From: Methanobacteriota archaeon
GTDB lineage: Archaea > Halobacteriota > Methanomicrobia > Methanomicrobiales > Methanoculleaceae
DNA: 64,000 bases
Direction of reading: 5' to 3'
NCBI GenBank assembly: GCA_016841955.1
Contig: JAENYE010000001.1
Coordinates: 818,025-882,024 of the forward strand
This document shows, in pieces, positions 8,314-17,433 of the stretch. The notes under the pieces are model-generated. The model had not been told where the DNA came from. It worked only from the letters and a program-made list of their open reading frames with translations, and did not search any database. Position 1 is the stretch's first letter; each line of letters starts with the position of its first letter. Position numbers and translations under genes: made by a program.

Positions 8314-11175
8314 TCAGGGGGCGAGTTCCCGTATGGCCGGGATCTCCCCGTGCTCCTCTTCGTAAGCGCGGACGGCCTCCGGGGCGCCGAGGAGGAAGCG
8401 GCGGGCGTTGTTGTAGACGGCCGGGTATGCACCCGCATCAAGGGAGGCGAGGAGGTCGGCAAGCACCGCGACGGCCGGCACCCGGTGGCGGGGCTCCATT
8501 CCGTCGATGAACGCGAACGCGTCGAGAGCCCGGACGGTGCTGTACTCGTTGACCGGGGCGAGCCGCCGGAGCACCTCCCCGAGGTAGGCCCGCCCCTCTT
8601 CGGTCTCGAGCGACCGCTTCCTGTTCAGCGCGAACCTCCCGTAGAGTGCCCGCTGCTGGTCGGCCTGCTCGACCGCAAAGGCGGGCGAGGACTCGATCCC
8701 GGATAGAATCGCGACAAGGTCGTCGCAGTCGCTCCCTGCGACGGTGCCGAGGAAGGCCTCCCATGCTATGGGGCTTTTCGCTGAAACGGCTGCGAACGCC
8801 TCAAGGACCTCCAGCCGTTCCGGCACACTGCTCTCGAGGATCAGCGAAAACGCGGTGAGGCGGTCGGTCGCGGCCGCCGCCTCCCGGAACTGGCGGAGAA
8901 GCAGCCGGTGGACCTCGGGGGTATCCAGGGTGGCGAGGATTGCGAGGCAGGCGTTCTTGCGCTGCCGGTGCCGGATCGCCGCGGCCTCTTCCTCCAGGGA
9001 GTCCGGCCCGCCGGGAGCGCTCGCCGTTGTTGCCCGCCGGTAGAGCGAAAGGAGGGTGTCGCGGCTCCGTGCGGCGACAGAAGCGAGTATCTTTTTCCGG
9101 GCATCGTGAAGCGCCCGGTAACGGTGGGCGAACCGCTCGTCCTCGACCGAGGGGAAGACGGTCAGGAACTGCCCGCCCGCCTCCTCCATGAGGCGGTCGT
9201 CGGCGAGGAGGCGGGCGCAGAGGTCGGCAAACCGGCCGGAGACCGCTGCGTCCGGGTCCTCGAGGAGCCGGAGCATCTCACGGTCGGCGAGCGCGAGAAA
9301 TGCGGCGAAGCGGCCGACGATATCGGTATCCTTCATGACCTGGAGGTAGAGTTCGTCCTCCGGCGGCCGAAACATCGTCTTCCCGTAGAAGGAGTAGCCG
9401 CGGTTGAGCGAGAGGAATGCGGGCCGATCGACGTTATCAAGGCCGATCTCCCCTGCCTCGTCCGCGATCCGGACGGTCCGGTCCGCGATCTCGCCGCCTT
9501 CGACGTCCAAGAGCGCGAACCGGAACGGAAACTCCCAGAGACGGCCGCCCGGTGAGCGGCTCTGCCGGTAGGCGAGGGTGAACCGCCGGGCGGCCGGGTC
9601 GTACGCCGGGGTCACGGTGAGGACCGGGTACTCCTTCTCCTTCAGCCAGACCGCTGCCATCCCCGAGAAGTCCATGCCTGAGGTCTCCTCCATGCAGCGT
9701 ATCCAGTCGTCCCTGGAGGCGTTCGCATGCCGGAACCGGTCGTGGTAGCGGGCGAGCCCTTCCGCAAACCTCTCCTCCCCCATCAGCGTCTCGATCATCC
9801 TGACGAACTCGGGGGCTTTCACGTAGGTGACCCCGGTTATGAGGTCGTTCGGGTCGTTGAAGCCGTCCGGCTCGATCGGCATCGAGCCCGCGCCCCGGTC
9901 GAGGGCGAGCGTCCCGGCCGCGGGGTCGAGGAGATCGAGCACGGTCCGGAGGCGGGAGTAGGCCTCGCCGAAGAGGAAGGCGTGGTACTGGTTCTCGACA
10001 TGGACCGTCACCGCTTCGTTGAGCCAGATCTCGAACGGGCTCCTCCCCGTCACCTCGGAGCCGTTCTCGTTGTGGTAGTACTCGTGGACCTTCACCCTGA
10101 CCATGTACTCGAAGGCCGGGTCGGTCGCCTCAGTGTAGGGCATGATCCGGTTTGCGGCAATCGTCGTGTTCCCGACGTTCTCCATCCCGCCGAAGTCGGA
10201 GTTCTGCATGGCGATCTCCCGGTAGACCGATCCCGTGTAGGCGTAACCCGTCGTGATGGTCTTAACAAGCCCTGCGAGCGCTTTTCTGGACTCTTCGAGG
10301 GCCTCCCGGTCGCCGGAGCGTTTCGCCTCGTCCCGCACCCGTGCGAGGCGCCACGCTTCCTGCCGGGTCTCCCTGTCGCGGTACTGTGCGTGGCCGGTGA
10401 AGAGGTGGACCCACATCACCGCATCCGCGAGGATCTCGAGCGCACGCTCCGCCGCTCCGGGGTCGGAGCCGGGTTTCGCGAGGAGTTCGAGGGAGAACGT
10501 CCGCCTGTCGGGGTACTCGAACTCCCGCCGGTAGGTGTCGTAGCACCCCACCCCGAGGAAGAAGAGGTAGGGGGCCATCGGGGTCGTGGTGTTCTCGTAC
10601 TCCTGGACGGAGCGGCCGGGACCCAGCGAGTACCGCGGCCCTGCGGGGTCGCCGTTCGATATGAGGTTCGTATACCCGTCGTCGGCGACGATCGCCGTCG
10701 TGTAGGTGCACTTCGCGGTCATGTCGTCGAGGCAGGGGACCAGCCGCTGGAACCCCCACTGCTGGCACTGGGTGATCTGGGTGGGCGGCCCGGCGGGGCA
10801 GGCCCCATCGTAGTAGAGGCCTTCGAGGACGTGGCTGCTCGGCCGGCAGATCGTCTCGGTATCGAGGGTGAACCGGGCCCTGGGCGGGACGGGAGGGTCG
10901 AAGGCGACGGTGAGGACCGCGGCGCCCCTATCGTAGGTATAGGTGACGGCGTATCCGGCACACTCGACGCGGAGGATATCGAGATCCCGGGCGTTCAGGG
11001 CGAGGGACGCAAGCGGCGCATCGAGGGTCTCGGCGGTGAGGGCGGAGACGACCCGGGTGTGGCTGTCGTAGATGTCGAAGGCGAGGTCCATGTGGACGAC
11101 CCTCACCGGGAGCGCCCCGAAGTCCCCCGGATAGTAGCGAAAGAGCCTCTCCTGCCCTTCTTTTCCCCCGGTCAA
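8314..11175 (-). CDS. M1-family zinc aminopeptidase
   Basis: The protein of about 953 residues has the M1 signature: the exopeptidase motif GGMEN, then HEYYHN (HExxH) with the third zinc ligand in NEAVTVH downstream. A long alpha-helical C-terminal domain follows, as in aminopeptidase N. It should remove N-terminal residues from peptides in the cytoplasm. The frame is open to 11571, but the part before 11175 is a shadow of the HEAT gene. I favour a TTG at 11175 overlapping the TGA of that gene, because the segment FRYYPGDFGALPVRV looks conserved; the alternative is the ATG at 11091, with GGTGAGG upstream. Coupled translation with the HEAT protein is likely. Confidence 0.88.
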   Translation of the reverse strand: MTGGKEGQERLFRYYPGDFGALPVRVVHMDLAFDIYDSHTRVVSALTAETLDAPLASLALNARDLDILRVECAGYAVTYTYDRGAAVLTVAFDPPVPPRARFTLDTETICRPSSHVLEGLYYDGACPAGPPTQITQCQQWGFQRLVPCLDDMTAKCTYTTAIVADDGYTNLISNGDPAGPRYSLGPGRSVQEYENTTTPMAPYLFFLGVGCYDTYRREFEYPDRRTFSLELLAKPGSDPGAAERALEILADAVMWVHLFTGHAQYRDRETRQEAWRLARVRDEAKRSGDREALEESRKALAGLVKTITTGYAYTGSVYREIAMQNSDFGGMENVGNTTIAANRIMPYTEATDPAFEYMVRVKVHEYYHNENGSEVTGRSPFEIWLNEAVTVHVENQYHAFLFGEAYSRLRTVLDLLDPAAGTLALDRGAGSMPIEPDGFNDPNDLITGVTYVKAPEFVRMIETLMGEERFAEGLARYHDRFRHANASRDDWIRCMEETSGMDFSGMAAVWLKEKEYPVLTVTPAYDPAARRFTLAYRQSRSPGGRLWEFPFRFALLDVEGGEIADRTVRIADEAGEIGLDNVDRPAFLSLNRGYSFYGKTMFRPPEDELYLQVMKDTDIVGRFAAFLALADREMLRLLEDPDAAVSGRFADLCARLLADDRLMEEAGGQFLTVFPSVEDERFAHRYRALHDARKKILASVAARSRDTLLSLYRRATTASAPGGPDSLEEEAAAIRHRQRKNACLAILATLDTPEVHRLLLRQFREAAAATDRLTAFSLILESSVPERLEVLEAFAAVSAKSPIAWEAFLGTVAGSDCDDLVAILSGIESSPAFAVEQADQQRALYGRFALNRKRSLETEEGRAYLGEVLRRLAPVNEYSTVRALDAFAFIDGMEPRHRVPAVAVLADLLASLDAGAYPAVYNNARRFLLGAPEAVRAYEEEHGEIPAIRELAP

Positions 11176-11702
11176 AGCCCCGCCTCGCAGGTGATCTCGC
11201 GAAGCGCACGGCGGATCGCCGTCCTGACCTCGGGCTCCTCCTCGCCCTCGAGCGCGGCGGAGAGGGCGCTTGCCGCGCGCGGGTCGCGCAGTTTCCCGAG
11301 CGCATCGGCGGCGGCCGTCCTGACGTCCTTCTTTTTGTCCGCAAGAAGGGGGAGGAGGGGCTCGACCGCGCGGGGGTCGCCGAGCTCGCCGAGCGACCAG
11401 GCGGCGCCGCGCCGCGTCCACCGGTCCGGGTCGGCGAGGAGGGGGAGGATCGGCTCGACCGCCCGTGGGTCGCGGAGTCTCCCGAGCGCCTGCGCAGCCA
11501 CCCAGCGGACCTCGTTCTCCAGGTCGTGCAAGGCGGCGATCAGCGGCTCGACCGCCCGCGGATCGGCGCATCTCCCCAGCGCCTCGGCCGCCCGCAGCCG
11601 GTAGGGGGTGCTCTCGTCCGAGAGCTGCTCGATGTACTTGCCGATGTTCTCCTCACGCCGCTTCTCCCTGTCCTCCACGAGGCGTTTTACCGAGCGTTCC
11701 AT
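11172..11702 (-). CDS. HEAT-repeat (PBS lyase-type) protein
   Basis: The 176-residue protein starts with a charged helix (MERSVKRLVEDREKRREENIGKYIEQL). About four HEAT repeats of roughly 31 residues follow, each with the phrase DPRAVEPL and a following AALxALGxLxD helix pair. Such repeats form superhelical scaffolds for protein contacts. I start at the ATG at 11702, preceded by TGGAGGGAT. Its stop overlaps the probable start of the aminopeptidase gene, so the two are co-translated and the HEAT protein may be a partner or adaptor of that peptidase (inference). Confidence 0.88.
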   Translation of the reverse strand: MERSVKRLVEDREKRREENIGKYIEQLSDESTPYRLRAAEALGRCADPRAVEPLIAALHDLENEVRWVAAQALGRLRDPRAVEPILPLLADPDRWTRRGAAWSLGELGDPRAVEPLLPLLADKKKDVRTAAADALGKLRDPRAASALSAALEGEEEPEVRTAIRRALREITCEAGL

Positions 11703-11744
11703 CTCTATCCCTCCAGGTTTTGCTGCACACCAGATGTCGTTTGC

Positions 11745-11754
11745 GGTATATAGC
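11745..11754 (-). promoter_or_regulatory. TATA box for the HEAT-aminopeptidase operon
   Basis: The minus strand reads GCTATATACC about 45 bases before the ATG at 11702. Transcription should start near 11722, giving a short leader that contains the GGAGGG site. Confidence 0.5.
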
Positions 11755-11811
11755 ACCTGGCACGGCATCCCTCAGTGTTGCAGGTGCCGGGTTTGCCGTC
11801 GCCCATAATGG

Positions 11812-12165
11812 TTACGCAGTTACCTCTTCTTCTTCGCCGACAACGTCGAATGCGACGATCCTGTAGTTGTAGTACCGCCCGTCCGGGGCGGTGAAGAAGA
11901 GGAAGACCATCAGCCCGTGCTCGTCCGAGATCCAGAGGTCGGCGTCGTCGTCGATGGTGTGGTATTCAAAGCCGAACCCGACGAGAGCCTCCTCGATGGC
12001 GCCGTCGCCCTCCATATCCCGGACCATCTCAAACGTCGCGGCCAGGGGGTACTGCTGCTCCTCGAGAGCAGATACCTGGAGCCTTGCCTGTTTCTCCGCA
12101 AGGAGGAGATTGTCCAGGGTGGCCATGATCTCCTGCGCGACCGGGTTCGCCTCTTCCAACCCCAT
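11812..12165 (-). CDS. Hypothetical protein, probably leaderless (117 aa)
   Basis: The protein has an N-terminal coiled-coil-like helix (about residues 8-40) and a C-terminal beta domain with the phrases DADLWISDEHGLMVFLFFT and GRYYNYRIVAFDVV. It is acidic and soluble. No family is recognised. A TATATA at 12188-12193 is centred about 25 bases from the ATG, which places the transcript start at or next to the start codon, as in leaderless archaeal mRNAs. Its divergent neighbour is the small GTPase gene. Confidence 0.65.
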   Translation of the reverse strand: MGLEEANPVAQEIMATLDNLLLAEKQARLQVSALEEQQYPLAATFEMVRDMEGDGAIEEALVGFGFEYHTIDDDADLWISDEHGLMVFLFFTAPDGRYYNYRIVAFDVVGEEEEVTA

Positions 12166-12187
12166 ATCCGTACCTTGGACCTGCCGG

Positions 12188-12193
12188 TATATA
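12188..12193 (-). promoter_or_regulatory. TATA box of a leaderless gene
   Basis: TATATA centred about 25 bases upstream of the ATG at 12165; no ribosome binding site lies in between at useful spacing. Confidence 0.45.
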
Positions 12194-12349
12194 GTTCAAG
12201 AAGCCCCCCGCGAAACCGGCAACCGATCGTTCCCCCTCCATCACGATTCCGGAAAAAACATTTCCCGGAAACGGCCGGGTACGTCTCCATCCTCGCCACG
12301 CCGTCACCATAACGAAACTCTAAAACATCCTGGTGCCGATACAACGCTA

Positions 12350-12835
12350 ATGGCAGAAGGCAGGCTCAAGATTGTCGTATTCGGCTCCTTCAACGCAGGC
12401 AAGTCCAGTTTTATCCAGGCACTCGACCCCCGTAGCCGCCACATCGAGGCAACCTCGAAAGAAGGCCCCACGACCGTTGCGTTCGATTTCGGCAGACTGA
12501 CGGTAAGAGACCAGGCGGTCTTCCTCTTCGGGACGCCGGGGCAGGAACGATTCGAGTTTGTCCGGCAGATCCTCTCGCGGGGGATGGACGGCGCGATCAT
12601 CGTCGTGGACGCCACCAAGGGAGTGGACGCGATGACCCGGCATCTCTACGGCCAGTTGAAGGCCCTCGAGGTGCCGCTCGCGTTCATGGCGAACAAGTGC
12701 GACAGTCCGGGTGCGGTGCCCGAGGCTGTCTGCCGGGATCTCCCCGGAGAGATGGTGCACCCCATCTCTGCGCGGAACGGCGAGAACGTCCATGCGGCAC
12801 TTGATGCCTTCGTGGCAACTCTGGCCGCCCGGTAG
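12350..12835 (+). CDS. Small Ras-like GTPase
   Basis: The 161-residue protein has the GTPase motifs in order: P-loop GSFNAGKS (G1), a Thr in the switch I region (PTTVAF), GTPGQERF (a G3 variant in which the usual Asp is replaced), NKCD (G4) and ISARN (G5). It resembles the archaeal COG2229-type GTPases related to MglA and Arf. A longer open frame exists upstream to 11891, but its sequence is a shadow of the opposite gene, and the P-loop begins right after the ATG at 12350. Role unknown; related proteins act in polarity, motility or signalling. Confidence 0.88.
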   Translation: MAEGRLKIVVFGSFNAGKSSFIQALDPRSRHIEATSKEGPTTVAFDFGRLTVRDQAVFLFGTPGQERFEFVRQILSRGMDGAIIVVDATKGVDAMTRHLYGQLKALEVPLAFMANKCDSPGAVPEAVCRDLPGEMVHPISARNGENVHAALDAFVATLAAR

Positions 12836-12877
12836 CGATCATTTTTACTGCCTGCGGGTCGTTGTTCTCTGCACACA

Positions 12878-13702
12878 ATGACCCGCAAAGAGACCTATAT
12901 CAGGGAGGTTGCCCGGCTGCTCACGAGTTTTCTTTCGAGCGGGAGCGCCGCGGATCTGCTCGCCTACCTGGTCGCGGGAAGCCATCTCCCCGGACCCCGG
13001 GCAAACCTGGAGCTCGCAGATGCGTTCAGCGAGACCGTGCGGGAGTTCGCGGTTGCCGATGCCGACGAGCACCGGATCCTGTGGGACCTCTGCGTCGAGC
13101 TCGCCTGCGTCTCCCCGGATGATGCACCGACGGGAGATCCGCACGAGTTCCTCTCATTCTGCGGCGTCAGGGGTATCGGGGCGATCGGGTCCGTATCGCC
13201 GGTATGCGTCGAGGCGGCGCTCACGCACCTCGCGGAGGCCTCCGTCGATCCACGGTGGCGAATCAGGGAGGCGGTGGCAATGGGGCTTCAGGACCTCCTC
13301 TCCCGGCAGCGGGATATGACTGTCCCGGAGCTGGAAGACTGGGTGGAAGGAGGCTCCTGGCTCACCATGCGGGCCGCGGTCGCAGGGATTGCCGAACCGG
13401 ACCTCCTGGCAGAGCCGGAGCTCGCACAGACGGCGTTCAGGTTCCACCGGAAGACCCTGATCCGTGTCTATACCGCAAAGGAGAGGCAGTCCGAGGCTTT
13501 CCGCGCGCTTCGAAAGGCGCTCGGCCACACGCTCAGCCTCGTCATCGTCGCCCTTCCCGGGATCGGTTTTGAGTACCTGCGGCAGCTCGCAACCCTCGAC
13601 GACCAGGATATCCGGTGGATTGTGAGGGAGAACCTCGAAAAAAGCCGGCTTCAGAGGCAGTATCCCGAGACGGTGCAGCACATCCGGGCGCAGATGGCGT
13701 AG
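12878..13702 (+). CDS. HEAT/ARM-like helical repeat protein
   Basis: The 274-residue protein is almost all helical, with repeated helix pairs (SVDPRWRIREAVAMGLQDLLSR, then TMRAAVAGIAEPDLL) resembling HEAT or DNA-alkylation-repeat proteins. It has no membrane segment. The ATG lies 43 bases after the GTPase stop on the same strand, so a two-gene unit is plausible; pairing of a small GTPase with a helical scaffold is common for effectors, but that link is only inferred from position. Confidence 0.75.
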   Translation: MTRKETYIREVARLLTSFLSSGSAADLLAYLVAGSHLPGPRANLELADAFSETVREFAVADADEHRILWDLCVELACVSPDDAPTGDPHEFLSFCGVRGIGAIGSVSPVCVEAALTHLAEASVDPRWRIREAVAMGLQDLLSRQRDMTVPELEDWVEGGSWLTMRAAVAGIAEPDLLAEPELAQTAFRFHRKTLIRVYTAKERQSEAFRALRKALGHTLSLVIVALPGIGFEYLRQLATLDDQDIRWIVRENLEKSRLQRQYPETVQHIRAQMA

Positions 13703-13751
13703 AAGGGATCCGATAGTCGGTGAAGGCCAGCGATCTACCCTTATGGCAATG

Positions 13752-13918
13752 TCTCACGCGAAGAACGCGAAGACGCGAAGGGGAGTAGTAGTTAACAACC
13801 CTGGACTTCGCGAGTCGCACCTAGCGGTACTCCAACTCCGCTCTTTCGCACTCATCGAGTGCTCACGCTCCGGCCCTTCTGCCCATCGCGCATTGGAGCG
13901 TCGTTCTTCGCGTGAATC
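13752..13918. repeat. Modular hairpin repeat, array C
   Basis: It begins with CTCACGCGAAG (13753-13763) followed by CGCGAAG repeats. The modules GCACC-TAGC-GGTAC (13817-13830) and GCACTC-ATC-GAGTGC (13848-13862) follow, and the array ends with GTTCTTCGCGTGA. Here the order of the mirrored ends is reversed relative to array B (right-hand end first), so the unit could be one element bounded by inverted ends. Confidence 0.8.
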
Positions 13919-13955
13919 AACAGCAGATGCATATCCTCTGACGTTTTCCGGTCCC

Positions 13956-14696
13956 TTATTCTACAACTGCCGATGCCGTCTCGTCGAAGGGGTTTGTCCG
14001 CATCGCAAGCGAGAAGAGGTACGGGTAGTTCTTCTGCAGGTAGCGCATGTAGTCCAGCCACTCGCGGATCAGGAGGCCGTAGATCCGTTCGAGATCGCCT
14101 GCGAGATGGGCCGTGTCGGTCTTTGGCAGATCGGAGAAGCCGGGCCGGCGCTGCAGTTCTTCGTTGAAGTGGAATACCGCCCGGAGGAGTTCGGTAAACG
14201 TCTCGTGCTCGAGGAGCACAGGGTTCTCCAGCAGCCGCAGGAGGAAGTCCTCGCGTGACCCGAGGAACCGTTTGACGGCGTCCAGGTCGACGTTTTCCAT
14301 CCCGACACGGCAGGGATGTCGTTTCAGCTGCCTTGCAACCCCCCGGAACTTCTCGTCGGTCCAGGTATCATCGACCAGCAGCAGCGGCCGGACCCGGTCC
14401 AGGTTGGGGTCGTTATCGGAGATGTAGGTCAGGAGCTGTGTCCCGAGGGCCGAGAAGAACATCCCGATGACCATGTTCAGTTTTTCCATCCTCTGCCGCC
14501 GGTCGCGGGACGCGAGCACCTGGTGGAAGACGAGCGTCACCAGGAGGACCTCGAGCGGGAGGAACGCAATATCGCCGAGCGTGTAGATGCCGATGTGGTG
14601 GAGGTCGTGGAAGACCAGGAAGTGCAGGGCGTAGAGCACGGCCGAGAGGATGACAAGCCCCGTCCCGAAGGCGATCAGCCACCGTCTTTCGTCCAT
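13956..14696 (-). CDS. Membrane protein with two N-terminal helices and a long cytoplasmic domain
   Basis: The 246-residue protein has two hydrophobic helices near the N-terminus (about residues 8-30 and 38-62) followed by a soluble helical domain of about 180 residues containing LNMVIGMFFSALGTQLLTYISD. It is full of charged helix and lacks obvious catalytic motifs. Similar two-helix proteins of unknown role occur in Methanomicrobiales. The start is the ATG at 14696. It may be co-transcribed with the HAD gene upstream on the same strand, with 58 bases between them. Confidence 0.7.
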   Translation of the reverse strand: MDERRWLIAFGTGLVILSAVLYALHFLVFHDLHHIGIYTLGDIAFLPLEVLLVTLVFHQVLASRDRRQRMEKLNMVIGMFFSALGTQLLTYISDNDPNLDRVRPLLLVDDTWTDEKFRGVARQLKRHPCRVGMENVDLDAVKRFLGSREDFLLRLLENPVLLEHETFTELLRAVFHFNEELQRRPGFSDLPKTDTAHLAGDLERIYGLLIREWLDYMRYLQKNYPYLFSLAMRTNPFDETASAVVE

Positions 14697-14754
14697 CGTG
14701 AGGGCCTATGTACACCCGAATCCCATGAAACCCGCGGCCCCGGGTAGAGTGAGC

Positions 14755-15426
14755 TCACCGCCCCCACACCCCGTAGCGCCTCCACGCCTCTTCCACGTGC
14801 AGTGCCTGCATCCCGAGCCTCCGGGGCGCGAGCACGTCGTTCTCGGAGTTGTCCCCGATGAAGAGGACGTCGGGGGCCGAAAGGCCCATCCGCCCGAGAG
14901 CCGCCGTGTATATCCGCGGGTCCGGCTTCTGGTAGCCGAGGTCTGAAGAGAAGATGACGAAGTCGAGACGGTCGTAGAGTCCGAGCGCCCGCATCTCGCG
15001 CTCCGAAAAGACCCGCTGCCCGTTCGAAACGACCCCCGTCTTCTTCGCGCCGAAGAGGTCGAGCAGCCTCCGGCTCTTTTCGATGACGCCGAGACGCCTG
15101 AGCGACGCGGCCCGAAACGCCCGGGCGGCCTCGACGCCGAGCCGCTTGCCATCGATCCTCCAGACGGCGTGTTCGGCGCAGATGCCCGCAAAGACCTCCT
15201 CGACCCGCACCTCCGGATGGCACTCCCCGGTCCGGTCGGCCGCTTCCCTGACCCGGACGGCGTAGAGCTCCTTCAGGGCTTCGGGCATGATCCGGACGCC
15301 CTGGTAGATGAACCACCGTGAGAGGCACCGGTAAGTCTCGATATCGCGTTCATCGGTCAGGATATCGATGAGCGTCCCGTAGCAGTCGAAGAGAACCCCC
15401 GCTACCGGTGGACCGCGGCCAGGCAC
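14755..15426 (-). CDS. HAD-superfamily hydrolase
   Basis: The 223-residue protein has HAD motif I DCYGT (nucleophile Asp in VLFDCYGTLID), motif II VSNGQ, a conserved Lys in the GYQKPDPRIY segment (motif III) and motif IV IGDNSENDV. The helical cap after motif I places it in subclass I phosphatases/dehalogenases. It likely removes phosphate from a small metabolite. Its start overlaps the 3' end of the phosphotransferase gene by 25 bases, so the two are translationally coupled; a kinase-like and a phosphatase-like protein encoded together may act on one substrate (inference). Confidence 0.88.
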   Translation of the reverse strand: MPGRGPPVAGVLFDCYGTLIDILTDERDIETYRCLSRWFIYQGVRIMPEALKELYAVRVREAADRTGECHPEVRVEEVFAGICAEHAVWRIDGKRLGVEAARAFRAASLRRLGVIEKSRRLLDLFGAKKTGVVSNGQRVFSEREMRALGLYDRLDFVIFSSDLGYQKPDPRIYTAALGRMGLSAPDVLFIGDNSENDVLAPRRLGMQALHVEEAWRRYGVWGR

Positions 15427-16349
15427 GCCTCCGCCTCCGAAAGCAGCCAGTCACGTTCCGCCGCCCGCCAGGGCAGCCGGGCGATCCTGAGGTACCCGAG
15501 CGCCATGAAGAAGGGGAGGGTGGCGGTATGGCGCCGGAACTCTTCAACGCTCTGGCTATAGTGCCAGAGCAGGTGGCCGATGTAGTCTTCGGCCATCGAG
15601 CTGCTCCCGCCCGATGTCTTGAGTTCCGCGGCGAGGATGCCGAGGTCGCGGACCGGGTGGGTGTGGTTCCGGGATCCCTCGAAGTCGATCGCGCAGGTGT
15701 CCCCGTCGAAGAGGTAGTTGCTGAGCGTGGCGTCGCCGTGGACCATGCAGCCGACATTGGGGTCAAGCCGCGTGCCGTGCCACCACGCCCCGAGCAGGCG
15801 ATCGAACCGCTTCCTCCGGGGGGCCGGGAGGGCGTTCTGGTCGAGCACCGCGTGGAAGTAGGCGAAATCGCGCTCCCGTTTGCAGGAGGTCCGCGTGGCG
15901 TCGTGGAGCCGGCGGAGCAGGTGCGCGACGCCGGTCAGGGGCTCGTAAAGGGATTCCCCCGCCGCGAGGAGTTCCCGCATGGTCGTGCCGGGGACATACT
16001 CGGTCACGAGGACGGAATGAAACCGGCTGTTCGTCGCGAGCGCATGGGGAACGCGGATCCAGCCGGATACATGGCGGAGCCGGCGAAATTCGTTCTTCAT
16101 CGCCGCATCCGCGTTGTAGCGGGTCTTCGCACCCGTCGGCGCGCCGAAGAACTTGCCGACCACGCTGAATGCGGTGCCGGCAAACTCGTACCGGCAGACG
16201 ACGTGCGATGCAGGCTCTATCCTGTAAACCCTGTTCTCACCGCGCCACCCGGCCAATCGGTCGGCGAGGACGCCCGCGAGCCAGTCCCCGAACGCATCGC
16301 CGGCCTCCAGGCGTCCTTCCTCCCTCTCGACGATCGACCTCTGTATCAC
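15402..16349 (-). CDS. Aminoglycoside phosphotransferase-like kinase
   Basis: The protein has the APH/choline-kinase fold. MVHGDATLSNYLF holds the catalytic Asp and the metal-binding Asn, and CAIDFEGS holds the DFG-like metal ligand. Members phosphorylate small molecules or act as fructosamine/choline-type kinases. I choose a GTG at 16349; the frame remains open to a GTG at 16406, but an A-rich TATA-like stretch near 16405-16412 would place the transcript start downstream of that codon. Its 3' end overlaps the HAD hydrolase gene. Confidence 0.8.
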   Translation of the reverse strand: MIQRSIVEREEGRLEAGDAFGDWLAGVLADRLAGWRGENRVYRIEPASHVVCRYEFAGTAFSVVGKFFGAPTGAKTRYNADAAMKNEFRRLRHVSGWIRVPHALATNSRFHSVLVTEYVPGTTMRELLAAGESLYEPLTGVAHLLRRLHDATRTSCKRERDFAYFHAVLDQNALPAPRRKRFDRLLGAWWHGTRLDPNVGCMVHGDATLSNYLFDGDTCAIDFEGSRNHTHPVRDLGILAAELKTSGGSSSMAEDYIGHLLWHYSQSVEEFRRHTATLPFFMALGYLRIARLPWRAAERDWLLSEAEACLAAVHR

Positions 16350-16464
16350 CGGAAGACCCGGGGGTCCCGCAGGGCAATGAAGATACCCATGGCACCAGAC
16401 CCACACCTTTTTTACTGTCAGGACGTCTTAACGGGGTGCCGGTGCATCCCGGGAGTGACGAGCC

Positions 16465-17400
16465 ATGATACCGTTTCGCGAGTATCTCGAGAGAATCAGG
16501 CCCGCCGTCAACCGCCGGATCGAGGAGGTGGCGAGCGGGGAGGGGGCAATCGACCCCGGCGTCCTCCCACTCCTCGTCAGGGGGAAGCGGATGCGGGCGG
16601 GACTCCTCCTCTGCATCCACGCCGGCCTCGCCCGGACGACGGTGCCCACCCGCCAGGCGCTCGACCTCGCCTGTGCCGTCGAGCTCGCCCACGCCGCAAG
16701 CCTCATCCTCGACGACATGCTGGACGGAGACACCGTCCGGCGGGGAGCCCCCTCCCTTCACCTCACCCGGGGAGAGGGGCGGGCGGTTCTCGACGCCGTC
16801 GGCATCCTCGCTCTCCCCTACGTGCTCGCCGCCCCCTACGGTGCCGGATACGTAACGATGCTTGCGTCGGCCCAGCAGAATATGGCCCGGGGCGTGGCCT
16901 GGGAGATGCTCGGGGGACCGGAGCTCCCGGCGGCCGAACTTTATGATGCGATCATCGCCAGAAAAACGGGGTGCCTCTTCTCGCTCGCGGCCGCCTGGGG
17001 TGCCATGGCGGCGGGAGAGGAGGAGACGGTCGTCGCCGCGTTCGCGGACTTCGGCCTCTCTGCCGGGAAGGCGATGCAGATTGCCGACGACATCGCGGAC
17101 CTGCAGACGCCTGCGGCAGGAAGCCGTGACTCCCTGCCCGGGTCCGAGGCGCTCCTCCTCCGGTGCGCTTCTCCGGGAGATAACGGCACCCGGCAGACGC
17201 TGGGATGGATACTCGAGCGGGAGACGGATGGTGCGGCTGCCCGGATCGCGAATGAAGGCCGGCAGCGGGTGCCGCCGGAGGTGTGGGAACCCTTCGGGCA
17301 GGTGGTCCGGGATATCGTGGGGCTCACGATCGCGGGGGGGGAGCCGGACGACGGAACCCTGTTCCGGGTTGCCTGCCCTGACGGCCTTCCGCAACGATAA
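16465..17400 (+). CDS. Polyprenyl diphosphate synthase family protein
   Basis: The 311-residue helical protein has both aspartate-rich motifs of trans-prenyl synthases: LILDDMLDGD (first DDxxD) and QIADDIADLQ (second DDxxD). The LVRGKRMRAGLLL segment supplies the Lys/Arg that bind isopentenyl diphosphate. It probably elongates an allylic diphosphate for archaeal lipid or other isoprenoid synthesis. It is a divergent member, and the main geranylgeranyl diphosphate synthase could lie elsewhere. GGGAGTGA precedes the ATG. The tautomerase gene follows by 33 bases. Confidence 0.88.
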   Translation: MIPFREYLERIRPAVNRRIEEVASGEGAIDPGVLPLLVRGKRMRAGLLLCIHAGLARTTVPTRQALDLACAVELAHAASLILDDMLDGDTVRRGAPSLHLTRGEGRAVLDAVGILALPYVLAAPYGAGYVTMLASAQQNMARGVAWEMLGGPELPAAELYDAIIARKTGCLFSLAAAWGAMAAGEEETVVAAFADFGLSAGKAMQIADDIADLQTPAAGSRDSLPGSEALLLRCASPGDNGTRQTLGWILERETDGAAARIANEGRQRVPPEVWEPFGQVVRDIVGLTIAGGEPDDGTLFRVACPDGLPQR

Positions 17401-17433
17401 ATACCGCTCCGCCCCACACTCTTCTGAGAAACT

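Noticed and set aside
11178-11571. N-terminal extension of the M1 aminopeptidase frame
   Set aside because: This part is an antisense-like frame of the HEAT gene, rich in Arg/Ala/Pro from GC bias, and lies upstream of the conserved peptidase start.
9727-11604. Long plus-strand open frame (625 codons) opposite the aminopeptidase gene
   Set aside because: Shadow frame caused by high GC; its translation has no domain features, while the minus strand has complete M1 motifs.
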